Source: Streptomyces sindenensis (GTDB taxonomy: Bacteria; Actinomycetota; Actinomycetes; Streptomycetales; Streptomycetaceae). Taken from it: 51,970 bases of DNA. A model generated the notes under the pieces. The model was not told where the DNA came from, did not search any database, and saw nothing but the letters and a program-made list of their open reading frames with translations. Each line of letters opens with the position of its first letter. Position 1 is the first letter of the stretch. The translations under genes were made by a program, and so were the position numbers. The stretch is taken from assembly GCF_014649035.1 (NCBI RefSeq), contig NZ_BMSG01000043.1:1-51970 (forward strand). The letters run 5' to 3'. This document shows positions 16,056 through 23,547 of this stretch, in pieces.

Positions 16056-17110
16056 GCCGGCACCGCCTTCCGGCGTACGAGGGCGACCAGGAACGGCACC
16101 CCGATCAGCGCCGTCATCACGCCCGCCGGGACCTCGCTCGGCGGGAACACGATCCGGCCGACGACGTCCGAGACGAGCAGCATCACGGGTCCGATCAGCG
16201 CCGCCATCGGCAGCACCCAGCGGTGGTCGTTGCCGACGACCGCGCGGGCGATGTGCGGGACGGCGAGTCCGATGAACGCGATCGGCCCGGCGGCGGCGAC
16301 GCCGACCCCGGTCAGCACGGTCGCCCCGATGCCGCCGACGATTCGGACCGCCGCGACGTTCTGCCCGAGCCCTTTCGCCACGTCCTCGCCGAGGGCGAGC
16401 GCGTCCAGGCCGCGGGCGACGGCGAGCACGAGCACCGTCCCGACCACGAGGAACGGCCACACCTGCTGGACGACGTCCGCCTCCCGGCCGGCGACCGAGC
16501 CGACCTGCCAGAAGCGGAACTCGTCCAGCGCGGACGCCTTCGTGGTGAGGATCCCCATCGTCACCGACACCAGCAGCGCGTTGATCGCGGCCCCGCCGAG
16601 CGCGAGCTTCACGGGCGTCGCGCCACCGCGGCCCCTGGACGCGATGGCGTACACGGCGACCGAGGCCAGGGCCGCGCCCCCGAAGGCGAACCACACGTAC
16701 CCGGTGAGCGTGTGGACCCCCGCGAACGCGATGGCCATCACCACGGCCACCGACGCGCCCTGGCTGATGCCGAGGATGCCGGGGTCGGCGATGGGGTTAC
16801 GGGTGATGCCCTGGAGCACCGTGCCCGCGAGGGCCAGCGCCGCGCCGACCATCAGCCCGATGAGCGTGCGCGGTATGCGCATGGTGCGGATCACCTCGGC
16901 GGCGTCCGAGTGCCCGCCGTGGAGCAGGGCGTCGACCACCTCGCCCGGCGGGATGGAGCGCGCGCCCACGGCGAGGCTCAGCAGGACGGCCAGCAGCAGG
17001 GCGACGACGGCGGCGGCCGTCGCGGTCGCGCGTCGGGAGAGGCGGGGCGCACGGGGTGCGCGGGGCACACCGGGTGGCGCGGCGGCCCGCACGGGCGCTG
17101 ACGCTGACAT
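16052..17110 (-). CDS. Siderophore-iron ABC transporter permease (FecCD family), first permease
   Basis: 352-aa permease, first gene of the four-gene operon. Signatures are MRIPRTLIGLMVGAALALAG, TRNPIADPGILGISQGAS and GPIAFIGLAVPHIAR. ATG 17110 (MSASAPVRA) is preferred; an in-frame TTG at 17119 would add three residues. No clear ribosome site is visible. A candidate iron box about 95 bp upstream suggests control by an IdeR/DmdR-type regulator. Confidence 0.94.
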   Translation of the reverse strand: MSASAPVRAAAPPGVPRAPRAPRLSRRATATAAAVVALLLAVLLSLAVGARSIPPGEVVDALLHGGHSDAAEVIRTMRIPRTLIGLMVGAALALAGTVLQGITRNPIADPGILGISQGASVAVVMAIAFAGVHTLTGYVWFAFGGAALASVAVYAIASRGRGGATPVKLALGGAAINALLVSVTMGILTTKASALDEFRFWQVGSVAGREADVVQQVWPFLVVGTVLVLAVARGLDALALGEDVAKGLGQNVAAVRIVGGIGATVLTGVGVAAAGPIAFIGLAVPHIARAVVGNDHRWVLPMAALIGPVMLLVSDVVGRIVFPPSEVPAGVMTALIGVPFLVALVRRKAVPA

Positions 17111-17202
17111 GGGAACCAATCGGGACGGACGCGGAAGGCGAGCGAGTGGGACGGGCCGGACCGGACCGGGCCGGCCCGAGCCGGGTGGGATCGGGTCGGT
17201 CC

Positions 17203-17220
17203 GGTAAGGCTTGGCTAAGT
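17203..17220. promoter_or_regulatory. Candidate iron box (DmdR/IdeR) upstream of siderophore operon
   Basis: On the minus strand ACTTAGCCAAGCCTTACC resembles the iron box TTAGGTTAGGCTCACCTAA, keeping TTAG, AGCCTTACC-like halves and the overall dyad. The match is partial. The location between divergent genes, upstream of an iron importer, supports it. Confidence 0.45.
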
Positions 17221-17284
17221 GCGCGCTTCAGTCTAGGCGGCGCGATTTCGCCGCCGACGGGGGCCGGTCGGCAGAATGGCGGAC

Positions 17285-17932
17285 ATGGCTTCCACGGTTC
17301 AGTACCCCGCCCACCAGCCCCTGACGGTCGGCTTCGACCTCGACATGACGCTCATCGACTCCCGCCCCGGCATCGCCGCCGCCTACCGGGTCCTGGTCGC
17401 CAAGACGGGGGTGCCCATCGACATCGACCTGGTGGTGAGCCGCCTCGGGCCGCCGCTGGAGGCGGAGCTGGCCAACTGGTTCCCGGCGGCCGAGGTGCCC
17501 GCCGCCGCCGACCTCTACCGGGCGGCCTACCCCGACCACGCGATAGCCCCGAGCACGGCGCTCGCCGGGGCACGGGAGTCGGTGGCGGCGGTGCGGGCGC
17601 TCGGCGGCCGGGCGATCGTCGTCACGGCGAAGAACGAGCCGCACGCGAAGCTGCACCTGTCGTACCTCGGGATCGAGCCGGACACGGTGATCGGCTCGCT
17701 GTGGGCGGAGGCCAAGGGCGAGGCCCTGCGCGATCAGGGCGCGCGGGTGTACGTCGGCGACCACACCGGCGATGTGCGCGGAGCGCGGGTGGCCCGCGCG
17801 CTGTCGGTCGCGGTGACGACGGGCCCGTGCGACGCGGCGGAGCTGCGGACGGCGGGCGCAGACGTGGTGCTGGAGGACCTGACGGGCTTCCCGGCCTGGC
17901 TGGCGGCCTTCGCCGAGGAACAGGCGGCGTGA
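17285..17932 (+). CDS. HAD family hydrolase
   Basis: 215-aa HAD phosphatase. Motif I is GFDLDMTLIDSRPG (nucleophile Asp near residue 19). Motif II is AIVVTAKN and motif III/IV VYVGDHTGDVRGA. The length and cap position suggest a phosphoglycolate phosphatase-like member, substrate unknown. ATG 17285 is chosen because CAGAAT ends exactly 7 nt upstream and could serve as a -10 box for a leaderless transcript. ATG 17276 would add three residues. It ends 1 bp from the stop of the convergent small membrane gene. Confidence 0.9.
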   Translation: MASTVQYPAHQPLTVGFDLDMTLIDSRPGIAAAYRVLVAKTGVPIDIDLVVSRLGPPLEAELANWFPAAEVPAAADLYRAAYPDHAIAPSTALAGARESVAAVRALGGRAIVVTAKNEPHAKLHLSYLGIEPDTVIGSLWAEAKGEALRDQGARVYVGDHTGDVRGARVARALSVAVTTGPCDAAELRTAGADVVLEDLTGFPAWLAAFAEEQAA

Positions 17933-17933
17933 G

Positions 17934-18170
17934 CTAGAGCTCGGCGGACCGCTTCGGCGAGTTCACCCACGCCGATCGGACCACGCCCGCCCCGGCGATC
18001 AGGAACCCGACGCCCATCAGCATGCAGACGCCGTACGCGATCGGCGGGAACGGGTCCGTACCGAGGAACAGGGGGGCGACGGTGACCAGGGTGGCCAGTG
18101 CGCCGACGAAAAAGACGATCGCGCCGACCTGAACGAGCCGGTCGCCTGCGCCTGAAGGAGTAGTACTCAC
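17934..18170 (-). CDS. Small two-helix membrane protein
   Basis: 78-aa protein with two membrane segments (VGAIVFFVGALATLVTVAPLFL and YGVCMLMGVGFLIAGAGVV) and short polar ends. I do not recognise a named family, but its position beside the HAD and cold-shock genes looks conserved in streptomycetes from memory. GTG 18170 is preceded by TACCCT at 18177-18182, six bases upstream, fitting a leaderless mRNA. Confidence 0.75.
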   Translation of the reverse strand: MSTTPSGAGDRLVQVGAIVFFVGALATLVTVAPLFLGTDPFPPIAYGVCMLMGVGFLIAGAGVVRSAWVNSPKRSAEL

Positions 18171-18251
18171 GCGACCAGGGTAGTTCCCAGCCCGGAGGAA
18201 CTCTCCGGCGACGTCTTGTCACCGGCCGTAGGGCCATTAGCCTGGGACCGG

Positions 18252-18270
18252 GCGGGTCACGGTGACCCGC
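18252..18270. promoter_or_regulatory. 19-bp perfect palindrome upstream of the cold-shock gene
   Basis: GCGGGTCACGGTGACCCGC is a perfect dyad (9-bp arms, single central G). It lies directly before a -10-like TATTGCTAT, so it could be an operator covering the -35 region. A 6-bp RNA hairpin GAGCCG/CGGCTC follows at 18295-18311 in the leader. Confidence 0.5.
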
Positions 18271-18347
18271 TGTATTGCTATCCGATGCTTTTCGGAGCCG
18301 TTTTCCGGCTCTCCCGCACACCGACGAGTACGAGGACGAGGACAGAC

Positions 18348-18731
18348 GTGCCCACCGGCAAGGTCAAGTGGTTCAACAGTGAGAAGGGCTTCGGCTTTCT
18401 CTCCCGCGACGACGGCGGCGACGTCTTCGTCCACTCGTCGGTACTCCCTGCCGGAGTCGACGCACTCAAGCCCGGCCAGCGCGTGGAATTCGGCGTGGTC
18501 GCGGGCCAGCGCGGCGACCAGGCCCTCTCCGTGGTGGTCCTCGACCCCACCCCGTCCGTCGCGGCCGCACAGCGCCGCAAGCCGGACGAGCTGGCGTCGA
18601 TCGTGCAGGATCTGACGACGGTCCTGGAGAACATCACGCCGCAGCTGGAGCGGGGCCGCTATCCCGACAAGGCCGCCGGAGCGAAGATCGCGGGCCTGCT
18701 GAGGGCGGTCGCCGACCAGCTCGACGTGTAG
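18348..18731 (+). CDS. Cold-shock domain protein with C-terminal extension
   Basis: 127-aa protein. Residues 1-66 form a CspA-type OB fold with RNP1 KGFGFL and RNP2 DVFVHSS, binding single-stranded RNA or DNA. Residues 67-127 are an extra helical region (RKPDELASIVQDLTTVLENI) absent from classical 67-aa cold-shock proteins but usual for this actinobacterial subgroup. GTG 18348 follows a doubled GAGGAC ribosome site. The leader between the palindrome and the start is about 75 nt and contains a small hairpin, which would suit cold-dependent translation. Confidence 0.93.
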   Translation: MPTGKVKWFNSEKGFGFLSRDDGGDVFVHSSVLPAGVDALKPGQRVEFGVVAGQRGDQALSVVVLDPTPSVAAAQRRKPDELASIVQDLTTVLENITPQLERGRYPDKAAGAKIAGLLRAVADQLDV

Positions 18732-18770
18732 GCACGCGACGCGCGGATCCGGGACAGGCCCGGCGATCGG

Positions 18771-19382
18771 TCAGGCCTGGCTCTCGGCGAGGAGCCGGGT
18801 CGACCGGCCCAGGGCCGCGCGCACCGCGCCGCCCCTGGTCAGCGGTGCGCGGTCGACCCCGGCGAAGAGCGTGACGAGCGCGATGTCGGCGGCCACGGCC
18901 TGGCCCGTCGACCGCACCACCAGCTTCCGGCCGCCGCCGAGCCCCGACTGCTTCGCCGTGAGCGAGACCCCGGCGTCCTCGTCGTCGGCCCGGCGGGTCA
19001 GCACGAACCGCTTCCGGCTCACCGCCCGCAGCCGGTAGTGGTCGCCGCCGTACCGGAAGTGCAGGGCGCGGGCCCGGAGCGTCAGGCCGAAGCGGTTGCG
19101 CCGCAGGTGCACCGGGGCGTCGCCGACCCGGAGCGTCGCACCGTTGAGCGTCGGCAGATCGGTGGCCTCGGTGTGGATGCCGCGGGTCTCGAACACCGCC
19201 GTGGGTATCGAGGGGCCGCGCACCTCCGAGACCACGCTGCCCGGGGTGTGCTTGAGGGGCAGCGGGGCGGTGAGGACGACCTCGCCGAACTCCGGCACCG
19301 TGCCCCGGAGGCCGGAGCGCCGCTCGTGGGTGCGGCCTTCCTTCCAGAACTCCAGGGTGAACGGGCCGATCGCGGTGTGCAC
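18771..19382 (-). CDS. Conserved hypothetical protein, 203 aa
   Basis: No recognised domain. The sequence is rich in predicted beta strands (FTLEFWKEG; LRVGDAPVHLRRNRFGLTLRARALHFRYGGDHYRL), reminiscent of LURP-one/tubby-like folds, but this is only an impression. GTG 19382 has AAGGA 8-9 nt upstream. It lies 60 bp downstream of mqnD on the same strand and could be the third gene of that transcription unit. Confidence 0.75.
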   Translation of the reverse strand: MHTAIGPFTLEFWKEGRTHERRSGLRGTVPEFGEVVLTAPLPLKHTPGSVVSEVRGPSIPTAVFETRGIHTEATDLPTLNGATLRVGDAPVHLRRNRFGLTLRARALHFRYGGDHYRLRAVSRKRFVLTRRADDEDAGVSLTAKQSGLGGGRKLVVRSTGQAVAADIALVTLFAGVDRAPLTRGGAVRAALGRSTRLLAESQA

Positions 19383-19442
19383 AGGGGGTTCCTTCGGTCG
19401 CTTGCCGCTTGCCGCTGCCGCTCGCCGTCGTCGGCCGTTCCC

Positions 19443-20357
19443 TCAGGGAAACGCCAGCGCGTCCGGCCCCAGCGGCGGGACCAGTCCCTCCGCCGCCGCG
19501 CGGGTGAGGAGGCCGCGGACCGCCGCGTAGCCGTCCTCACCGAGGTCGGCGGTGAACTCGTTCACGTACAGCCCGATGTGCTGGTCCGCGACGGCCGGGT
19601 CCATCTCCTGGGCGTGTTCCAGGACGTACGGGCGGGAGACCTCCGGGTGGTCCCAGGCGAGGCGGACCGAGCTGCGGGCGGCGTCGGCCAGGCGGCGCAG
19701 GGTGTCCTCGCCGAGGGAGCGTTTGGCGATGATCGCGCCGAGGGGGATCGGGAGGCCGGTGGTGTCCTCCCAGTGCCGGCCCAGGTCGGCCAGGTTGTGG
19801 AGCCCGAAGTTCCGGTACGTGAAGCGGGCCTCGTGGATGACCAGGCCGGCGTCCACCTTGCCGTCCCGTACGGCGGGCATGATCTCGTCGAACGGCATCA
19901 CGACGACCTCGCCGACGCCGTCCGGGACCATCTCCGCCGCCCAGAGCCGGAACAGCAGGTACGCCGTCGAGCGCTCGCTCGGCACGGCGACGGTCCGGCC
20001 GGTCAGGTCGAGGCCCAGCTCCTTGCCGAGGACCAGCGGACCGCAGCCCCGGCCCAGCGCTCCGCCGCACGGCAGCAGCGCGTACTCGTCCAGGACCCAG
20101 GGCAGCACCGCGTACGACACCTTCAGGACGTCCAGCTCGCCGCGTTCGGCCATGCCGTTGGTGATGTCGATGTCGGCGAAGGTCACGTCCAGCGCGGGCG
20201 CGCCGGGGACCCGGCCGTGCGCCCAGGCGTCGAAGACGAAGGTGTCGTTGGGGCAGGGCGAGTACGCGATCCGGATCGCGTCCCCGGCCGGGGAGCCACT
20301 GGCCGCGGTGCCAGTGCCGGTGCCGGTGCCGGTGCCGGTTTCGGTTTCGTTCGTCAT
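19443..20357 (-). CDS. mqnD: 1,4-dihydroxy-6-naphthoate synthase MqnD (menaquinone, futalosine pathway)
   Basis: 304-aa MqnD, a periplasmic-binding-protein-like enzyme converting cyclic dehypoxanthinyl futalosine to 1,4-dihydroxy-6-naphthoate in the cytoplasm. Diagnostic are IAYSPCPNDTFVFDAWAHG at about residues 28-46, DITNGMAERGELDVLKVSY, and HEARFTYRNFGL. The N-terminus before residue 26 is a Thr-Gly/Thr-Glu repeat (TETETGTGTG...) encoded by a hexanucleotide repeat and not part of the enzyme core. ATG 20357 has GGAAGG about 9 nt upstream. It begins 6 bp after mqnB, so the two are cotranscribed. Confidence 0.95.
   Translation of the reverse strand: MTNETETGTGTGTGTGTAASGSPAGDAIRIAYSPCPNDTFVFDAWAHGRVPGAPALDVTFADIDITNGMAERGELDVLKVSYAVLPWVLDEYALLPCGGALGRGCGPLVLGKELGLDLTGRTVAVPSERSTAYLLFRLWAAEMVPDGVGEVVVMPFDEIMPAVRDGKVDAGLVIHEARFTYRNFGLHNLADLGRHWEDTTGLPIPLGAIIAKRSLGEDTLRRLADAARSSVRLAWDHPEVSRPYVLEHAQEMDPAVADQHIGLYVNEFTADLGEDGYAAVRGLLTRAAAEGLVPPLGPDALAFP
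20310..20345 (-). repeat. Hexanucleotide repeat in the 5' end of mqnD
   Basis: Four perfect GCCGGT units (20316-20339, plus strand) flanked by variants GCCAGT and TTCGGT. They encode a Thr-Gly run. The period of six keeps the reading frame when copy number changes. Confidence 0.9.
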
Positions 20358-20363
20358 GCCGGT

Positions 20364-21089
20364 TCAACCTTCCGGGTTCTCGTGGCTGTTCCAGCCCTCC
20401 AGTACGGGTGCCGCCGCCCCGAACGCGTCCGTGAGCGCGGCCAGCGCGTCGCCGATGCGCCAGGCGTCCCGGTCCCGGGGGCCGACGGCGTTCGAGACGG
20501 CCCGCACCTCCAGTACGGGCACGCCGGCCCGGGCGGCGGCCTCCGCGACCCCGAAGCCCTCCATCGCCTCGGCCAGCGCCCCCGGGTGCGCGGCGAGCAG
20601 GGCGCCGGCGCGTTCGGCGGTGCCGGTCACGGTGGAGACGGTGAGCACGGGGCCGGTGGCCGCGCCGGTGGCGGCCGCCACCTTCCGTACCAGCACGGGC
20701 GGCGGGGCGAAGCGGTCCCGGCCGAAGCCGAGCGCCGTGACCGGCAGGAAGCCGTCGGCGGTCTCCGCGCCCAGGTCGGCGGCGACGATGCCGTCCGCCA
20801 CGACCAGTGAGCCGAGCGGGGTCACGGGGGTGAACGCCCCGCCGATCCCGGCCGAGACGACCAGCCCGTACGGAGCGGCCGCCGAGGCCCCCGACGCCAG
20901 GGCGAAGGCGGTGGCCGCCGCAGCGGCGGCCGGGCCCGCACCGCCCGCCAGGACGTCGAACGCACCGCGGCGGTGCAGTTCGGCCCCCGGCAGGGGCACG
21001 CGCTCCGCAGAGCCCCCGGAAGCGTCCCCGAACGCACGCGTGACCGCGTCCCGTTCCACCGGGACCGCGGTCACGACGAGCACACGCAC
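20364..21089 (-). CDS. mqnB: Futalosine hydrolase MqnB
   Basis: 241-aa nucleoside phosphorylase-like hydrolase that removes hypoxanthine from futalosine, the step before MqnC in the futalosine route. Visible are VRVLVVTAVPVERDAV at the N-terminus, GLVVSAGIGGAFTP (base/ribose binding), EAMEGFGVAEAA (catalytic Glu region) and LEVRAVSNAVGPRDRDAW. GTG 21089 is chosen because GAGG lies 8 nt upstream and the core begins there; a TTG at 21104 is the alternative. It is followed after 6 bp by mqnD. Confidence 0.95.
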   Translation of the reverse strand: MRVLVVTAVPVERDAVTRAFGDASGGSAERVPLPGAELHRRGAFDVLAGGAGPAAAAAATAFALASGASAAAPYGLVVSAGIGGAFTPVTPLGSLVVADGIVAADLGAETADGFLPVTALGFGRDRFAPPPVLVRKVAAATGAATGPVLTVSTVTGTAERAGALLAAHPGALAEAMEGFGVAEAAARAGVPVLEVRAVSNAVGPRDRDAWRIGDALAALTDAFGAAAPVLEGWNSHENPEG

Positions 21090-21153
21090 GGATGTCAGCC
21101 TCAAAGTCGAGGACGGGGAGCAGAGGGGAAGAGGTGATCCCGGGGCGCCGGGG

Positions 21154-21639
21154 TCAGTCCTTGTTCTTGTTCTCGAACCGGAACTGCCAGATGCCCGTGA
21201 GCTTCTTGCCCTTGGTCTCCACGATGGAGACGTTCGTCTCCTCGGCGGTCTGGCCCGTCTGGCTGGCGAGGAACGCGTTGCCGGGGATCGTCCGGTACGT
21301 GTTCTTGTACGGCTCCTGCTCGGCCTGCTGGCCGTTGATGAAGAGCGTCCAGCCGTTCTCGGCGATCTCGGGGTCGACGCCGAAGCGGACCTTGTCGTCC
21401 ATGGAGATCTTGACGACCTTGCCCGACTTCTTGTTCAGGCAGCCCTGGATCAGCGATTCCTTGATCGCATCGCCGTCGTTGTAGCAGGTGGCCTCGGTGT
21501 TCACCGAGTCGCTGCCGACCGTCACGGTCGCGAGCGGCGTCGGCTTGTCGCAGGCGGACAGGACAAGGAGTCCCGCGGACACGGCACCAAGAGCGACGCC
21601 GATTCGACGGCCCTTACCGGAGAAGAACGCAACGGTCAT
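21154..21639 (-). CDS. DUF2771 family lipoprotein
   Basis: 161-aa exported protein. The signal peptide (RRIGVALGAVSAGLLVLSAC) ends in a lipobox LSAC, with the lipidated Cys at residue 30. The mature part has two further Cys residues (ATCYNDG; IQGCLNK) that may form a disulfide. This fits DUF2771, function unknown. ATG 21639 is preceded by TAGCCT at 21647-21652, seven bases upstream, so the mRNA is probably leaderless. The MFS gene lies 27 bp upstream and mqnB 64 bp downstream. Confidence 0.88.
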   Translation of the reverse strand: MTVAFFSGKGRRIGVALGAVSAGLLVLSACDKPTPLATVTVGSDSVNTEATCYNDGDAIKESLIQGCLNKKSGKVVKISMDDKVRFGVDPEIAENGWTLFINGQQAEQEPYKNTYRTIPGNAFLASQTGQTAEETNVSIVETKGKKLTGIWQFRFENKNKD

Positions 21640-21666
21640 GGGGCGAAGGCTATCGGTCGCCTCCGC

Positions 21667-23130
21667 TCACGCCACGCGGGGGTGCGGCGTGCCGCGCCGT
21701 GCGGCCCCCAGGAGGCCCCGTACGGAGGTGGCCGCCCCGAGCGCCAGGATGCCCGCGGCGACCGACATGCCGAGCACCGCGTTGAGCGGCAGGGCGATGC
21801 CGATTCCGCCGCCGACCACCCAGGCCATCTGGAGCAACGTCTCCGACCGGGCGAACGCCGAGGTGCGGACTTCCTCGGGCACGTCCCGCTGGATCATCGC
21901 GTCGAGCGACAGCTTGGACAGGGCCTGGGTGAAGCCCGCGACCGCGCCGAGGGCCGCCACCAGAACGGTGGAGAAGAACACGGCGGCCAGGACCGCCACG
22001 CTCAGCGCGAGCCCCAGCACCGTGGCGATGATCACCTCGGGGCCGCGCGCCCGGAGCCAGGAGCCCACCGCCGTACCGCAGGCGTTGCCGACCCCGGCCG
22101 CCACGCCGACGATGCCGAGCGAGACCGCCGCGCTCTGCCCCGCCAGCGGGTGCTCGCGCAGCAGGAACGCCAGGAAGAAGATGAGGAAGCCGGAGAGGGC
22201 CCGGTGCGCGGCGTTGGCCTGGAGGCCGTGCAGGACGGACCCGCCGACGGACCGCAGACCCGGCGGCCGCTCCTTGGCCGGTCTCTCCCCGTCGCCGGCC
22301 CTGCCGCGGCCTCTGAGCAGCCCGGCCCGGGTGCTGCCCGTCCGACCGGACGCCCTGCCGGGGGCGGGCCGCGCGGGGATCTCGTCGTGGTGCGGGTCGA
22401 CCAGCCGCGCCCGGCGCTCGCCCTTCGCGGAGTCGACCTTGTGCGGCAGGGTGAAGGCGAGGAAGGTCCCCGCCACGAAGATCGCGCAGGCCCCGTAGAG
22501 CGGCCAGGCGGAACCGATGGTCTGGAGCCCGGCCCCGATCGGGGCCGCGATCCCGGTGGCCAGCAGCCCGGCCAGGGTGACCCGGGAGTTGGCCTTCACC
22601 AGGGAGAAATTCGGTGGCAGGAGGCGTGGCACGACCGCGCTGCGCACCACGCCGTACGCCTTCGACGAGACCAGGACGCCCAGTGCGGCCGGATACAGCT
22701 CCAGACCGCCGGTGGCGACCGCGCCCGACATGGTGAGCGCCAGCAGCGCACGGGCCAGCATCGCGCCCGCCATCGCGGCCCGGCGGCCGTGCGGCAGACG
22801 GTCCAGCAGCGGGCCGATCACCGGGGCGAGGAGGGTGAAGGGGGCCATGGTGATGGCGAGGTAGAGGGCGACGCGCCCGCGCGCCTCGTCGGTCGGCACG
22901 GAGAAGAAGACGGTGGAGGCGAGAGCGACGGTGATCATGACGTCGCCCGCGCCGTTCACGGCGTGCAGCTCGATCAGCTTGCCGAGGCCGGATTCCCCGG
23001 CGCCGTGGGCGTGTGTCGCCTTGCGGATGGAGCGCGCCGTGCCGGTGAACGGGGCGCGCAGGGCACGGCCCGTCGCCCGTCCCGCCCTGCGGAACGGGCC
23101 GGGACCGTCGTGCGACCTGGCGGCAGTCAC
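21667..23130 (-). CDS. MFS family transporter
   Basis: 487-aa major facilitator with about 12 membrane helices. Loop motifs include GPLLDRLPHGRRAAM (MFS motif A-like) between early helices, and a long basic central loop near residues 235-300 (RPAPGRASGRTGSTRAGLLRG). Substrate unknown. The order DUF2771-MFS with a divergent DUF3027 gene seems conserved in actinobacteria (I recall Rv0875c-Rv0877). GTG 23130 has CACTAT ending 6 nt upstream, compatible with a leaderless start. A 9-bp-arm dyad lies 19 bp upstream. Confidence 0.88.
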   Translation of the reverse strand: MTAARSHDGPGPFRRAGRATGRALRAPFTGTARSIRKATHAHGAGESGLGKLIELHAVNGAGDVMITVALASTVFFSVPTDEARGRVALYLAITMAPFTLLAPVIGPLLDRLPHGRRAAMAGAMLARALLALTMSGAVATGGLELYPAALGVLVSSKAYGVVRSAVVPRLLPPNFSLVKANSRVTLAGLLATGIAAPIGAGLQTIGSAWPLYGACAIFVAGTFLAFTLPHKVDSAKGERRARLVDPHHDEIPARPAPGRASGRTGSTRAGLLRGRGRAGDGERPAKERPPGLRSVGGSVLHGLQANAAHRALSGFLIFFLAFLLREHPLAGQSAAVSLGIVGVAAGVGNACGTAVGSWLRARGPEVIIATVLGLALSVAVLAAVFFSTVLVAALGAVAGFTQALSKLSLDAMIQRDVPEEVRTSAFARSETLLQMAWVVGGGIGIALPLNAVLGMSVAAGILALGAATSVRGLLGAARRGTPHPRVA

Positions 23131-23547
23131 CCCGTCATAGTGCCCCAACCCCGGCCGGTATGAACGGTGATCGGCCGGGGACTCGCGCGGGGCGCCGAGG
23201 TTGACGCCTGTCGGGCGAGCAGGGCCGGCCGTGCCGTACGGGGGCGGGGGCCGGTCGCCGGGCGCCGGCCGCGGGGAACGGATCCGGCACGTTTGGGACG
23301 GGCAGGTGGGCGCAGAGCGGCGGAGAGGGTAGCGTGCGTAACGCGCCACCGGCGGTTGTTCTTGGCCGCGCGCCTCTCGGCGATCCCGCAGAATGGGTGG
23401 CAGAAGGCGCGCCCGAGGCAGGCACAACGGGTGTGGACGTCGACGCGGCCCCCAGGTCCGCTCCGCCCGCACCTGTCTGGCCGAAACGGCAATCGTGCAG
23501 CAGCTGGCGCGCTCGTGAGACTGGCGTATGGAGAGAAGCGAAGACCT
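23131..23547. other. 417-bp divergent intergenic region, MFS/DUF3027
   Basis: Contains a dyad CCCCGGCCG/CGGCCGGGG at 23149-23180 next to the MFS start, and a -10-like TAGCGT at 23330-23335 that would give the DUF3027 gene a leader of about 200 nt. I see no convincing small gene in that leader. Confidence 0.5.

Noticed and set aside
13031..17110. Part of a siderophore biosynthesis cluster
   Set aside because: Only importer genes are present. No NRPS or NIS synthetase occurs on either side.
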